Positions 9,465-19,112 of a stretch of DNA of 64,000 nt are shown in pieces. A program made the position numbers and the translations under genes. The stretch lies in NCBI GenBank assembly GCA_030583865.1, contig CP129479.1, positions 1 to 64,000 on the forward strand, read 5' to 3'. The notes under the pieces were generated by a model. The model worked only from the letters and a program-made list of their open reading frames with translations. It was not told the DNA's origin and searched no databases. Source of the DNA: Thermodesulfobacteriota bacterium. Its GTDB lineage: Bacteria > Desulfobacterota > GWC2-55-46. The first letter of the stretch is position 1. Every line of letters begins with the position of its first letter.

Positions 9465-9848
9465 CTATTCTTTTTCGTACTTCTCGATCTCTTCATCGCT
9501 CAGTCCGAAATAATGGCCTATCTCGTGGAGGACTGTCAGGCGTATCTCCTCGATAAGCTCATCTCTCGTAGAGCAGACGGCCTCGATGTTGCGCTTGTAT
9601 AGCACGACCCTTTCGGGGAGCTGGCCGGACGCGCCGCCGCACCACTCCTGCTCAAAGCGGGATATGCCGTGAAAAAGCCCTAAAAGCTCTTCTCGCGGGA
9701 CCCCCGCGCTCTCGGCGTCCTCTTCGGAGGGATAGTCCTCCACGACCACGACGACGTTTTCCATTCGCTTCCTGAACTCGTCGGGGAGGCCATCGAGCAC
9801 GTGAGCGGCAACCGCCCTGAAGTCCGATTCTTTTAGCGTGTAAGCCAT
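9465..9848 (-). CDS. Zincin-like metallopeptidase family protein (PF06262-type)
   Basis: 127-residue protein with a C-terminal HEIGHYFGLSDEEI zinc-binding helix (HExxH plus a downstream acidic residue) after an LTVLHE strand, as in the small zincin-like family PF06262. The preceding RVVLYKRNIEAVC and the N-terminal FRKRMENVVVVVEDYP also fit that family. It is small, without signal peptide or membrane segment, so cytoplasmic. Substrates of the family are not established. It is separated from the kinase by about 180 bp containing inverted repeats, so is probably its own unit. Confidence 0.82.
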   Translation of the reverse strand: MAYTLKESDFRAVAAHVLDGLPDEFRKRMENVVVVVEDYPSEEDAESAGVPREELLGLFHGISRFEQEWCGGASGQLPERVVLYKRNIEAVCSTRDELIEEIRLTVLHEIGHYFGLSDEEIEKYEKE

Positions 9849-9990
9849 CTTTGCTAACTGTATTACTCTTCAAAGCGGAATTCAAGAGCCCTTTGGGCTT
9901 TCGAATGCGCTCGTGCGGAGAGATGCGAAGCAGGGTATATCATTGGAGTATGGCGGAGCAGATGACAGGAAAGCTGGTGAAGATGCCTTA

Positions 9991-10013
9991 AAGGGTGGGC
10001 CGAGCCCACCCTT
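9991..10013 (-). terminator. Strong hairpin downstream of the AbiJ-like gene
   Basis: Perfect 10 bp stem (AAGGGTGGGC / GCCCACCCTT, 3 nt loop) 6 bp past the stop codon at 10019, followed on the minus strand by TTTAAGG. It is consistent with an intrinsic terminator, although the T-run is short. Confidence 0.65.
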
Positions 10014-10018
10014 ACTTG

Positions 10019-10999
10019 CTAGAATGGCATGTCGTCATCAAATGGATCTACTGCCTTCTCGGGAGGCAGCGCCCTCTTTGGCAGCGGCAGGTTCGTGACG
10101 ATGAACAGGTTGAGGATATCATCACGGTCCATGAACATGATCTGCAACCGCTTGGTCGCGTCCAGTTTGTTACCGAGCCAGTTTCTTGCCTGCTTCGTTA
10201 TTTCGCCACCAGCGACGATGAATGCATGGTCAACCAGCACGCGACGATTCAACTCGGGGTCGAATATCTCATGCCCGAGCATCATGTTCACTTGATTGTG
10301 AATCTCTGCAACATTACTGGAATCGTCCTTGCCGATACCAGCAGCGTCCAGCTTGCCCTTTTTCGCTTGGATGCCAAAGTAGAGGACGTGAAGGGTCGGC
10401 AGGGTGTATTTCATCCACACGTCCTTGCCGTATTCCAGCGCCTTATCCTTGTGGCCAGCTGCCGTGATGCGATGGAAACCAAGCTGACGGAACAGCGGCA
10501 ACAGAACTTCCTCAATCAGTTCATCCTCGGAACAATTGTCAAGATAGGCTGTGAGCTGCTCTCGGCGTTCCACTTCCGCTGGCGTCAGCGGGCGATGTGG
10601 ATTCGCCATCTGCGCAACGGTGTTCGTATCGATATGGCGAAGCTGTCCGATACCGTGCTCGTCGTAGAACGCTTCCCAACCTTCGCGCGCTAGTACGATG
10701 TTCAGTGCGGCAAGGGCTTTGCTCCTGTCCGGGTCATCGTCTTGCGCATCGCCTTTGTCGAGCGTGGCACGGATGATTCGGATGAAAGCATCAGGCGGAA
10801 CAGAAGGACTGGAATGCGGTAGCGCCAGCACCTCCTCTAGCCTGCTCGCAACCCATGCCCAACGGGTCGAACCATCGTGAACGTAATCTAGGTCGCAGTC
10901 TTGAAAAAACTCTGTAATGTAGCTGCTTGAGCGATAGCGAAAGTGGTCAGCATCACCACAAACGATGCGGGCAAGTTCTCTGAGGTTTCGATTTTCCAT
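10019..10999 (-). CDS. Putative abortive-infection protein: AbiJ-NTD3-like N terminus with a PD-(D/E)XK nuclease-like C terminus
   Basis: 326 residues in two parts. The N-terminal ~120 residues (ITEFFQDCDLDY, STRWAWVASRLEEVLALP, IIRATLDKGD, ALNIVLAREG) resemble in pattern the AbiJ N-terminal domain 3 seen in defence proteins. The C-terminal half has ALEYGKDVWMKY followed by YFGIQAKKGK, the spaced E/D...D...QxK of restriction-endonuclease (Mrr-like) folds, then IVAGGEITKQARNWL and IMFMDRDDILNLF, as near the end of Mrr-type domains. Codon use is alien: Arg is mostly CGN and Ile ATC, while neighbours favour AGG and ATA. It lies just beyond the 3' end of tRNA-Ser. Function is inferred from motif shape only; domain assignment needs a profile search. 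Confidence 0.6.
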   Translation of the reverse strand: MENRNLRELARIVCGDADHFRYRSSSYITEFFQDCDLDYVHDGSTRWAWVASRLEEVLALPHSSPSVPPDAFIRIIRATLDKGDAQDDDPDRSKALAALNIVLAREGWEAFYDEHGIGQLRHIDTNTVAQMANPHRPLTPAEVERREQLTAYLDNCSEDELIEEVLLPLFRQLGFHRITAAGHKDKALEYGKDVWMKYTLPTLHVLYFGIQAKKGKLDAAGIGKDDSSNVAEIHNQVNMMLGHEIFDPELNRRVLVDHAFIVAGGEITKQARNWLGNKLDATKRLQIMFMDRDDILNLFIVTNLPLPKRALPPEKAVDPFDDDMPF

Positions 11000-11014
11000 T
11001 TCATAAACGAACCC

Positions 11015-11034
11015 GGCCTGCCTCCCGGCAGGCC
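11015..11034. other. Perfect hairpin upstream of the AbiJ-like gene
   Basis: GGCCTGCC-TCCC-GGCAGGCC, an 8 bp perfect stem 15 bp before the ATG at 10999. It could end transcription from the tRNA side (no T-run) or modulate translation of the AbiJ-like gene. Confidence 0.45.
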
Positions 11035-11129
11035 TCTTCCTCGCTCATCGCTCGGCGTTCAGACGCTGTTCGAGTCTTGCTATAATAACCGATATGCGCG
11101 CTGGTAATTCCAGTGCTTCCAATAAACTC

Positions 11130-11214
11130 TGGCGGAGGGTGAGGGACTCGAACCCCCAAGGGCGTTAGCCCGCCGGTTTTCAAGACCGGTGACTTACCAT
11201 TAGCCTAACCCTCC
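11130..11214 (-). tRNA. tRNA-Ser (anticodon UGA)
   Basis: 85 nt cloverleaf with encoded CCA. The acceptor GGAGGGT pairs with ACCCTCC, the anticodon stem CCGGT/ACCGG holds loop CTTGAAA (anticodon TGA), the long variable arm GGGC-TAAC-GCCC is diagnostic of a class II tRNA, and the T loop is TTCGAGT. It reads UCA. Its 3' end faces the foreign-looking gene at 10019-10999. Confidence 0.95.
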
Positions 11215-11274
11215 GGATATGTTGGCGGGGTGGTGCTGGAAAGGTTTGATGCCGGTTTCGTTGCTTTGATTCGC

Positions 11275-11337
11275 TCATTCTGAGCGCATGCGATCCGTTA
11301 TGAGATTCTTTCGGTCGCTTGCGCTTCTCAGAATGAC
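11275..11337. repeat. Imperfect palindromic intergenic repeat (TCATTCTGAG / CTCAGAATGA type)
   Basis: TCATTCTGAGCGCATGCGAT and, facing it, GAGATTC...CTTCTCAGAATGAC form an imperfect palindrome. A related half-copy is at 12868-12894. The rest of the 294 bp between tRNA-Ser and serS (11215-11508) holds no credible gene; it includes a short inverted repeat in CCCCTCCCTGAACG...GGGGAGGG near 11385-11418. Confidence 0.6.
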
Positions 11338-11508
11338 AGGAAAACTACCACGCCGCAAGCAGCGAGATTTCTTTACAGCCTCCCCTCCCTGAACGTGAGG
11401 GGATTTAGGGGAGGGTAGAATCTGTTCCCCCCTCCCTGCCTCCACCATCAAGGGGAAGGAGTCAAATACGATCGCCGCAAACGGCGGGGGAAATTCAATC
11501 TTTATAAA

Positions 11509-12840
<1,332 letters not shown>

Positions 12841-12867
12841 TCAAATTTCGTGCAGCTTGCAAGAGCC

Positions 12868-12894
12868 GAGATTCTTCGCTTCGCTCAGAATGAC
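12868..12894. repeat. Intergenic repeat half-copy
   Basis: GAGATTCTTCGCTTCGCTCAGAATGAC, itself an imperfect palindrome, in the 181 bp between ubiX and serS. It is of the same type as 11275-11337 and of a style dispersed in many bacterial genomes. Confidence 0.6.
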
Positions 12895-12967
12895 TACAAA
12901 AAATTCCTTCAGACGGAAACTTCGGGAATAAGCTACTCGCCTTGCAGCCGGACGCGGCGATTATAAG

Positions 12968-13585
12968 CTAATCCCCTTCCTTTTTCCACCTTTTGAAGAG
13001 GCTGTTCTCGATTCCGAGGACGTCCAGCACCTTTCCCGCGACGAAATCGACCATCTCATCGATGCTGTCCGGCTTGTGATAGAAGGCGGGCATGGCAGGG
13101 AGTATTATCGCCCCGGCCTCGGAGAGGCTGAGCATATTACGGAGGTGGATGGTGCTCAAGGGCGTCTCCCTGGGGACGAGCACGAGTGGCCGCCTCTCTT
13201 TAAGCATGCAGTCCGCGGCCCGCTCGATTATATTGCCGGATATGCCTGCGGCTATCCTTGCGAGCGTGCCCATCGAGCACGGGCAGACTATCATGGCCCT
13301 TACGAGGGCAGAGCCGCTCGCTGCAGAGGCGGCAAGGTCTTTATGCGAAACGAACCCCAGGCGCCCCTTGAGGGGCCGCCCGTACCTATTATTAAGGAAA
13401 TCGCCTATACGCTCCGGCGCGTCAGCTTCACCGCACTCTATCCCCAGCTCCTCCTTGAGGATAATAAAACCCGAAGGGGAGATGACGAGTTCCACGTCAT
13501 CCCCCCTCGAAAGAAGCTCGCCCGCAAGCTTAAGCCCGTACGCGGCGCCGCTTGCCCCTGTAAGGGCCAACAGATATCCAGCCAA
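12968..13585 (-). CDS. ubiX: UbiX flavin prenyltransferase
   Basis: Makes prenylated FMN, the cofactor for UbiD decarboxylases; a UbiD is encoded at 45716-47167. It has the N-terminal flavin-binding pattern LLALTGASGAAYGLKLA, then IVCPCSMGTLARIAAGIS (conserved serine loop), and LVLVPRETPLSTIHLRNM. 205 residues is normal. The likely start is TTG 13585 with GGGAAGTGA upstream. It is not near the other quinone genes, so regulation may differ. Confidence 0.96.
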   Translation of the reverse strand: MAGYLLALTGASGAAYGLKLAGELLSRGDDVELVISPSGFIILKEELGIECGEADAPERIGDFLNNRYGRPLKGRLGFVSHKDLAASAASGSALVRAMIVCPCSMGTLARIAAGISGNIIERAADCMLKERRPLVLVPRETPLSTIHLRNMLSLSEAGAIILPAMPAFYHKPDSIDEMVDFVAGKVLDVLGIENSLFKRWKKEGD

Positions 13586-13676
13586 TCTTTCACTTCCCTT
13601 CGTGCCGCCGGGCTTTTTCCAAGCCGGTCGTAAACCCTGGACTAATAGTTCCGATCTTGACTTCAGCCAAGGGCGG

Positions 13677-15173
13677 TCATTTCCTCGGCTTCACAATCAC
13701 GTAAATCGTATTCCCGCCCCTTTCGACGAGGAAGAGGACGATGTCGTTCTTCTCAGCCTCGTTAAGCGCCCTGCTGTAATCCGCCATGCCTCTTATGGGC
13801 TTCCTGTCTATTTCCTTTACGAGGTCTCCCCTCTTCAAGCCCGCATCGGCTGCCGCGCTGTCGGGCTTTACCGAGCTTATTATTACCCCGTCCGTCTCCT
13901 TCTTGCCGAGGCGCTTGGCTATCTCGGGGGTTATGGGCTGCGCGGATATCCCGAGCCTTTTGTCAGGAGAGCCGTTATCCTGGTTTGCCGCGGGCTCGGT
14001 GATCTCCTCGTCCACCTTGATCCCCACCTTGACGAAGAAGACCCGCTCCTTGCCGTCCCGGAGTACTTTCACTTCCGAGTTCTTGCCAGGAGGCGTGGTG
14101 GCGACAACCCTCGGAAGGTCGCTCAGTTCGTTCACCTGCCTGCCGTCAAAGGATATGATTATGTCGCCGGCCTTCAGGCCCGCCTGGTCCGCCGGCTCGT
14201 TGGGGTTTACCGACGATATGAGCACGCCCCTCGCCTCCTTTACACCGAACGACCTGGCGAGCTCGGGCGTAAGCTCCTGTATGCTCACGCCTATCCAGCC
14301 CCTGGTCACCTTGCCCGTTTCCTTGAGCTGCAGGAGCACTTCTTTCACCATGTTTATGGGCGTTGCGAACCCGATGCCCTGGCCGCCCGCCACTATGGCG
14401 GTATTTACGCCCACGACCTCTCCCTTGATATTGAATAGAGGGCCGCCGGAGTTGCCGGGGTTGATGGAGGCGTCCGTCTGAAGGAAGTTGTCGTACGGGC
14501 CCGCGCCGATTACCCTCCCCTTCTGGCTCACTATGCCTGCCGTCACCGTGCCGCCGAGGCCGAAGGGGTTACCTATGGCGAGCACCCACTCTCCTATCTG
14601 GAGCCTGTCCGAGTCGCCCATGACCGCGATGGGGAGGCTCTCCTCGGGCTTTATTTTTATGAGGGCTATGTCGAGCTTCTGGTCCTGCCCCACCACGGTC
14701 GCCTTGTATTCCTTCTTGTCCTCGGAGAGCGTGACGATTATCTCGGTCGCGTTCTCTATGACATGGAAGTTGGTGAGTATATACCCTTCCGCGTTGAGTA
14801 TGAAGCCCGAGCCCAGGCTCTGGCGCTTCATCTCGCCTCCGGGCGGCTCCTCGAAGAACCTCCTGAAGTCGTCGCCGAAGAATTCCTCGAAGGGGCCCCT
14901 GAATTCGGGGAACGGCATCGTGGGCCTTTCCTTCATTACCTGGGTGGTCGATATGTTCACGACCACGGGGGAGAGCTTCCTTGCGAGCTCAACGAAGTTG
15001 TTGGGCACGGCCCCTGTCACCTGCGGGCTCGAATCCGCGTCCTGCCAGAAGTTCTGGGCCGTGGTGGTGTTCGTCATATCGAAACGGGCCGTGATCATCA
15101 CGCCCGCGACTACCGAGATAATCGCCACAAGCACGATTGTCTTGAGCCCGAAGCCTTTTCTTTTCTGGTTCAT
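13677..15173 (-). CDS. Periplasmic Do/HtrA-type serine protease
   Basis: DegP/HtrA-family quality-control protease of the envelope. A single N-terminal membrane anchor (about 10-30) is followed by the trypsin-like domain with the triad His in ILTNFHVIE, Asp in KLDIALIKI and Ser in NPGNSGGPLFN, then two PDZ domains (about 290-380 and 400-490). 498 residues is standard. ATG 15173 has AGGAG 4 bp upstream. It belongs to a minus-strand stress group with DUF1844, hsp20 and clpB. Confidence 0.96.
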   Translation of the reverse strand: MNQKRKGFGLKTIVLVAIISVVAGVMITARFDMTNTTTAQNFWQDADSSPQVTGAVPNNFVELARKLSPVVVNISTTQVMKERPTMPFPEFRGPFEEFFGDDFRRFFEEPPGGEMKRQSLGSGFILNAEGYILTNFHVIENATEIIVTLSEDKKEYKATVVGQDQKLDIALIKIKPEESLPIAVMGDSDRLQIGEWVLAIGNPFGLGGTVTAGIVSQKGRVIGAGPYDNFLQTDASINPGNSGGPLFNIKGEVVGVNTAIVAGGQGIGFATPINMVKEVLLQLKETGKVTRGWIGVSIQELTPELARSFGVKEARGVLISSVNPNEPADQAGLKAGDIIISFDGRQVNELSDLPRVVATTPPGKNSEVKVLRDGKERVFFVKVGIKVDEEITEPAANQDNGSPDKRLGISAQPITPEIAKRLGKKETDGVIISSVKPDSAAADAGLKRGDLVKEIDRKPIRGMADYSRALNEAEKNDIVLFLVERGGNTIYVIVKPRK

Positions 15174-15239
15174 TGTGCTCCTGTCGAAAATATTGGGGTT
15201 TTTTCGATTCGGCCTGCGGATAAGCTGCGAAGCCCGGGG

Positions 15240-15557
15240 CTATGATGCCAGTTTCACATACCAGAGGCGGAGCTCATGGAGGACCTCGTCGACGAGCTTC
15301 GCTTCTTCCTCGGTGAGGTTTCCGTTCGTCTTTTCCTTCAAGAGCGCGATAAGCTCGATCGTCTGCTTCGCTACCTCCGGCTCTTTTTCCGTCTTCTTTG
15401 TCACCGGGTTTTCGACAAGGCCGAGGTTCATGAGGGCAGAGGTCGAGAGAGAGAGTATGAAAGCGGAGAAATCCAGCGCCGGGAGCGGACCGGCCTTCTT
15501 CCCGCCGCCCTCCTGCCCTTCTTTCTTATGTCCTTCGTCCTTTTCGTTCCGTTCCAT
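15240..15557 (-). CDS. DUF1844 family protein
   Basis: 105-residue hypothetical with a charged, low-complexity start (about 1-25) and the conserved DUF1844 core: LDFSAFILSLSTSALMNLG, then AKQTIELIALLKEKT and EEAKLVDEVLHELRLWYVK. No enzymatic motif is visible and its function is unknown. It lies 11 bp after the hsp20 stop and 66 bp before htrA, so is probably co-transcribed with stress genes. Confidence 0.85.
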   Translation of the reverse strand: MERNEKDEGHKKEGQEGGGKKAGPLPALDFSAFILSLSTSALMNLGLVENPVTKKTEKEPEVAKQTIELIALLKEKTNGNLTEEEAKLVDEVLHELRLWYVKLAS

Positions 15558-15568
15558 TTGAGCGCCTT

Positions 15569-16006
15569 TTACTGCACTTTTATCCTGATGTTCCCGGGTC
15601 CGGTATCTTTCGGCTTGGGGACGGTTATCTTCAGTATGCCGTCCTGGAAGTTCGCCTTGATATCCTTGCTGTCCACGGCATAAGGGAGGCTGAAGGCCCG
15701 CTGGAAGCTCCCGTAAAACCTTTCCATCCTGAAGTAGTTCTCCTCCTTCAGGTTCTTCTCGAACTTCCTTTCCCCCTTGAGCGAGAGCGTATTCTCGCTC
15801 ACCTCCACGCTCACGCTTTCGGACTCCACGCCCGGAAGCTCGGCCTTGAGCACCAGGAAGTCCTCGGTTTCGTATATGTCCACAGGGGGGTACCAGTGGT
15901 TACCCCCGGAAGTCTTGTATTTGAGGAGCGTTTCGTCGAATATGCGGCTCATCCTCTCCTGGAGGAAGAGGAGGTCCTTGAAGGGGTCTTTCTTCTTAAG
16001 GGCCAC
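15569..16006 (-). CDS. Small heat-shock protein, Hsp20/alpha-crystallin family
   Basis: ATP-independent holdase chaperone. The 145 residues hold a short N terminus, an alpha-crystallin domain (about 40-130: DIYETEDFLVLKAELPGVE, LSLKGERKF, FQRAFSLPYAVD, ANFQDGILKITVPK) and a short tail. It starts at GTG 16006 with GAGGTG about 6 bp upstream. The promoter is at 16063-16091. Confidence 0.96.
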   Translation of the reverse strand: MALKKKDPFKDLLFLQERMSRIFDETLLKYKTSGGNHWYPPVDIYETEDFLVLKAELPGVESESVSVEVSENTLSLKGERKFEKNLKEENYFRMERFYGSFQRAFSLPYAVDSKDIKANFQDGILKITVPKPKDTGPGNIRIKVQ

Positions 16007-16062
16007 GGAAGCACCTCGGTTAGAGCCCGGAGCTGACCGGCAAGAAAAAACTCGTAAATCTT

Positions 16063-16091
16063 AATTTATTTTATAATCAAGCATTTGTCAA
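16063..16091 (-). promoter_or_regulatory. Sigma70-type promoter of hsp20
   Basis: Minus strand TTGACA (16091-16086), 17 bp, TAAATT (16068-16063), giving a leader of about 50 nt. No CIRCE element or sigma32-type CCCCAT box is seen. Confidence 0.65.
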
Positions 16092-16183
16092 GGATGCAGA
16101 CGGGCTGAAAACCGCTCTCAGGAGCGCCCGGGCGCGCCCGCGGGCCTCTTCTCAACGGCATCGGTGGCGGTGCCTTCCTTTTT

Positions 16184-16330
16184 AAGGCAACCTCTAAAAA
16201 TTAGAGATTTTTTCCCGCAATCAAGGAAGGCCGGGAATAAAAAGCGGAGCATATATGTCAATATGTGAGCATTTTTATTCCAGGCCTGACACAGAGTCCG
16301 GGAAAAAGATCACGTTTTAGAGGTTGCCTT
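16184..16330 (-). repeat. Gene-end palindromic element, copy 1 (after clpB)
   Basis: 147 bp element with terminal inverted repeats AAGGCAACCTCTAAAA / TTTTAGAGGTTGCCTT and an inner pair (GGGAATAAAAA / TTTTTATTCC type) around a core with GCTCACATAT and CATATATGC. It reads in the same direction as clpB. Its first 21 bp encode the last six clpB codons and the stop. Related copies are at 41033, 55180 and 56018. No open reading frame of its own. With the hsp20 promoter it fills the 303 bp between hsp20 and clpB. Confidence 0.85.
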
Positions 16331-18904
16331 TAGTACGAGCCTGTTGTCCCGGTAGTCTATGAGGACCATGTCGCCCTCGCTGAACTCGCCTTCGAGGAGC
16401 TTGAGGGCAAGCGCGTCCTGGACCTCCTTCTGGAGGAGCCTTTTAAGCGACCTTGCCCCGTAGACCGGGTCATAGCCCTTGTCCGCGAAGTATTCCCTGG
16501 CCGCCGGGGTGAGCTCAAGCCCTATGCTCTTGTCCCGGAGTATCCTCTGGAGGGCCAGTATCTGTATCTCGACAATGGACTTCATGTGCTCCCTGGTAAG
16601 CGGATGGAATATGATGATGTCGTCTATCCTGTTCAGGAACTCGGGCTTGAAGGTCACCCGGAGCACCTCCATCACCCTCTTCCGTATCTCCTCGTACTCG
16701 GACTCCCCGAGCTCGGTTATGTACTGGCTTCCGATGTTCGAGGTCATGATTATGACCGTGTTCTTGAAGTCCACTGTCCTGCCGTGCCCGTCCGTAAGCC
16801 TGCCGTCGTCGAGTATCTGGAGGAGCAGGTTAAACACCTCTGGGTGCGCCTTCTCTATCTCGTCGAAGAGTATGACCGAATAGGGCCTTCTCCTTACCGC
16901 CTCGGTAAGGTATCCGCCTTCCTCGTAGCCGACGTAGCCCGGGGGCGCTCCTATGAGCCTCGCGATGGAGTGCTTCTCCATGAACTCGCTCATGTCTATC
17001 CGTATCATGGCCCGCTCGTCGTCGAAGAGGAATTCCGCGAGCGCCCTTGCCGTCTCGGTCTTGCCGACTCCCGTAGGCCCGAGGAATATGAAGGAGCCTA
17101 TGGGCCTCATTATGTCCTGCAGGCCCGCCCTGGCCCTCCTTACCGCGTCGGACACGGATTTCAGGGCCGCGTCCTGGCCTACGACCCTCCTTCTAAGCCC
17201 CTCTTCCATCTTCAGGAGCTTCTCCTTCTCGGCCTCCATCATCCGGGCGACCGGTATCCCGGTCCACCTGGAGACTACTTCCGCTATGTCCTCGGCGCCG
17301 ACCTCTTCCTTGAGCATCTTCTGGCCGTCCTGGAGGTTCGAAAGCTCGGCCTGGTCGGTTTCGAGCTGCTTCTGAAGCTCGGAGAGCCTGCCATACTTGA
17401 GCTCCGCGGCCTTTCCGAGCTCCCCCGTCCTCTCGGCCTGGGCTGCCTGTATCTTCACTTCCTCTATCTTCTTCCTTGTCTCGCGGATGCGGCCTATGTC
17501 CTCCTTCTCCCGCTGCCAGTGTGCCTTGAGGACGCTACCCTCCTCCTTGAGCCCCGAAAGCTCCTTCTCTATCTTCTCAAGCCTTTCGAGGGAGGCCCTG
17601 TCGGTCTCCTTGGAAAGGGCCTGCTTCTCTATCTCGAGCTGGATCACCTTTCTCTGGATGGCGTCTATCTCCGTGGGCATGGAGTCTATCTCTATCCTCA
17701 GGCGGGAGGCGGCCTCGTCAACGAGGTCTATGGCCTTGTCCGGCAGGAACCTATCGGTTATGTACCTGTTCGAGAGGACCGCGGCGGCTATTATGGCAGG
17801 GTCGGCTATCCTTACGCCGTGATGTATCTCATAGCGCTCCTTAAGCCCCCGGAGTATTGCTATGGTGTCCTCGACGGTCGGCTCCTTGACCTGCACGGGC
17901 TGGAACCGCCTCTCGAGCGCCGCGTCCTTCTCTATATACTTCCTGTACTCGTCAAGGGTGGTCGCGCCCACGCACCGGAGCTCGCCCCTGGCAAGCGCTG
18001 GCTTTAGCATGTTGGACGCGTCCATGGCCCCCTCTGCAGCGCCCGCGCCGACGAGCGTGTGGAGCTCGTCTATGAAGAGTATTATGTCGCCCTGGGACTC
18101 GGTTATCTCGCGGAGAAGGGCCTTTAACCTGTCCTCGAACTCGCCCCTGTACTTTGTCCCGGCTATGAGGGAGCCGAGGTCAAGGGCGAGGAGCCTCTTG
18201 TTCTTCAAGGTCTCCGGCACGTCACCTGCCACTATCCTCTGGGCGAGACCCTCCACTATCGCGGTCTTCCCCACCCCGGCCTCTCCTATGAGGACCGGGT
18301 TGTTCTTGGTCCTCCTGGAGAGGACCTGGATGACGCGCCTTATCTCCTCGTCCCTGCCTATCACCGGGTCGAGCTTATTGGAGCGCGCAAGCTCGACAAG
18401 GTCCCTCGTGTACTTGGAGACGGCCTGGTACTTCTCCTCGGGCATCTGGTCGGTTACGCGCTGGGTCCCCCTTACGGAACTGAGGGCCTTCATTATGGAG
18501 TCCCTGGCCGCGCCGTGCGAGGCGAGTATCCGGGCGGCCTCGCCGGTATTCTCTCCGGCTATGGCCAGGAACAGGTGCTCGACCGAGACGAACTCGTCCT
18601 TCATCTCCCTGGCCTCTTTCATGGCGTTGTCGAGGACCGCCTTGAGCCTCTGAGAAAGATAGACCTCGCCGCCTGCGCCGTATACCTTTGGATAGCGCTT
18701 CATGGCGTCCTCGAGCTGACTCTTCATAAGCCGCGTGTTGACGCCTATTCTCTGGAGGAGAGGAGGTACGATGCCGCCCTCCTGGGAAAGGAACGAGAGG
18801 AGAAGGTGCTCGGGGGCCACCTCCTGCTGCTCCATCGATTCAGCCAGCCTCTGCGCATCCTGCAGGGCTTCCTGCGATTTTATCGTGAACCTGTCGAGCC
18901 TCAT
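16310..18904 (-). CDS. clpB: ClpB protein disaggregase
   Basis: Hexameric AAA+ chaperone that rescues aggregated proteins with DnaK. Order: Clp_N repeats (1-145), NBD1 (Walker [10 protein letters not shown] near 207), coiled-coil M domain (about 400-520), NBD2 (Walker [10 protein letters not shown] near 606, Walker [12 protein letters not shown]), and the C-terminal Clp D2-small domain. 864 residues is typical. The last residues KATSKT and stop are contributed by the palindromic element 16184-16330, so the native C terminus has been replaced or extended. Its promoter is at 18988-19016. Confidence 0.97.
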   Translation of the reverse strand: MRLDRFTIKSQEALQDAQRLAESMEQQEVAPEHLLLSFLSQEGGIVPPLLQRIGVNTRLMKSQLEDAMKRYPKVYGAGGEVYLSQRLKAVLDNAMKEAREMKDEFVSVEHLFLAIAGENTGEAARILASHGAARDSIMKALSSVRGTQRVTDQMPEEKYQAVSKYTRDLVELARSNKLDPVIGRDEEIRRVIQVLSRRTKNNPVLIGEAGVGKTAIVEGLAQRIVAGDVPETLKNKRLLALDLGSLIAGTKYRGEFEDRLKALLREITESQGDIILFIDELHTLVGAGAAEGAMDASNMLKPALARGELRCVGATTLDEYRKYIEKDAALERRFQPVQVKEPTVEDTIAILRGLKERYEIHHGVRIADPAIIAAAVLSNRYITDRFLPDKAIDLVDEAASRLRIEIDSMPTEIDAIQRKVIQLEIEKQALSKETDRASLERLEKIEKELSGLKEEGSVLKAHWQREKEDIGRIRETRKKIEEVKIQAAQAERTGELGKAAELKYGRLSELQKQLETDQAELSNLQDGQKMLKEEVGAEDIAEVVSRWTGIPVARMMEAEKEKLLKMEEGLRRRVVGQDAALKSVSDAVRRARAGLQDIMRPIGSFIFLGPTGVGKTETARALAEFLFDDERAMIRIDMSEFMEKHSIARLIGAPPGYVGYEEGGYLTEAVRRRPYSVILFDEIEKAHPEVFNLLLQILDDGRLTDGHGRTVDFKNTVIIMTSNIGSQYITELGESEYEEIRKRVMEVLRVTFKPEFLNRIDDIIIFHPLTREHMKSIVEIQILALQRILRDKSIGLELTPAAREYFADKGYDPVYGARSLKRLLQKEVQDALALKLLEGEFSEGDMVLIDYRDNRLVLKATSKT

Positions 18905-18987
18905 GGCCTCCGCTCCTTTTACCTCCCCCCTCGGATTCGGATGGGGAAAGATATTCTACTCCGGGCCTGCCCGGTCAATTCCAATAT

Positions 18988-19016
18988 AATGTAGGCACAC
19001 CCCCCTGATTTGTCAA
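18988..19016 (-). promoter_or_regulatory. Sigma70-type promoter of clpB
   Basis: Minus strand TTGACA (19016-19011), 17 bp spacer, TACATT (18993-18988), about 80 nt before the clpB ATG. It lies in the divergent clpB/glnE spacer, which also has a hairpin (GGCGGG / CCCGCC near 19023-19043). Confidence 0.65.
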
Positions 19017-19112
19017 GAAAGAGGCGGGTTTAGAGGTCCCGCCGCTACGGAGTGCTATTGCCTTTTCATTTGCGATGTCTTATCATGGTCCGGTCTCGAT
19101 CCCCCAAACCCC

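Noticed and set aside
11130-11214. Possible selenocysteine tRNA
   Set aside because: The anticodon is UGA (Ser), not UCA, and the acceptor stem and variable arm have ordinary tRNA-Ser length.
13092-14438. 448-codon plus-strand frame across ubiX and htrA
   Set aside because: It spans two convincing minus-strand genes and their spacer and shows no protein-like motif.
16586-18007. 473-codon open frame on the plus strand opposite clpB
   Set aside because: The translation is biased and repetitive with no recognisable motif; clpB on the other strand is certain.
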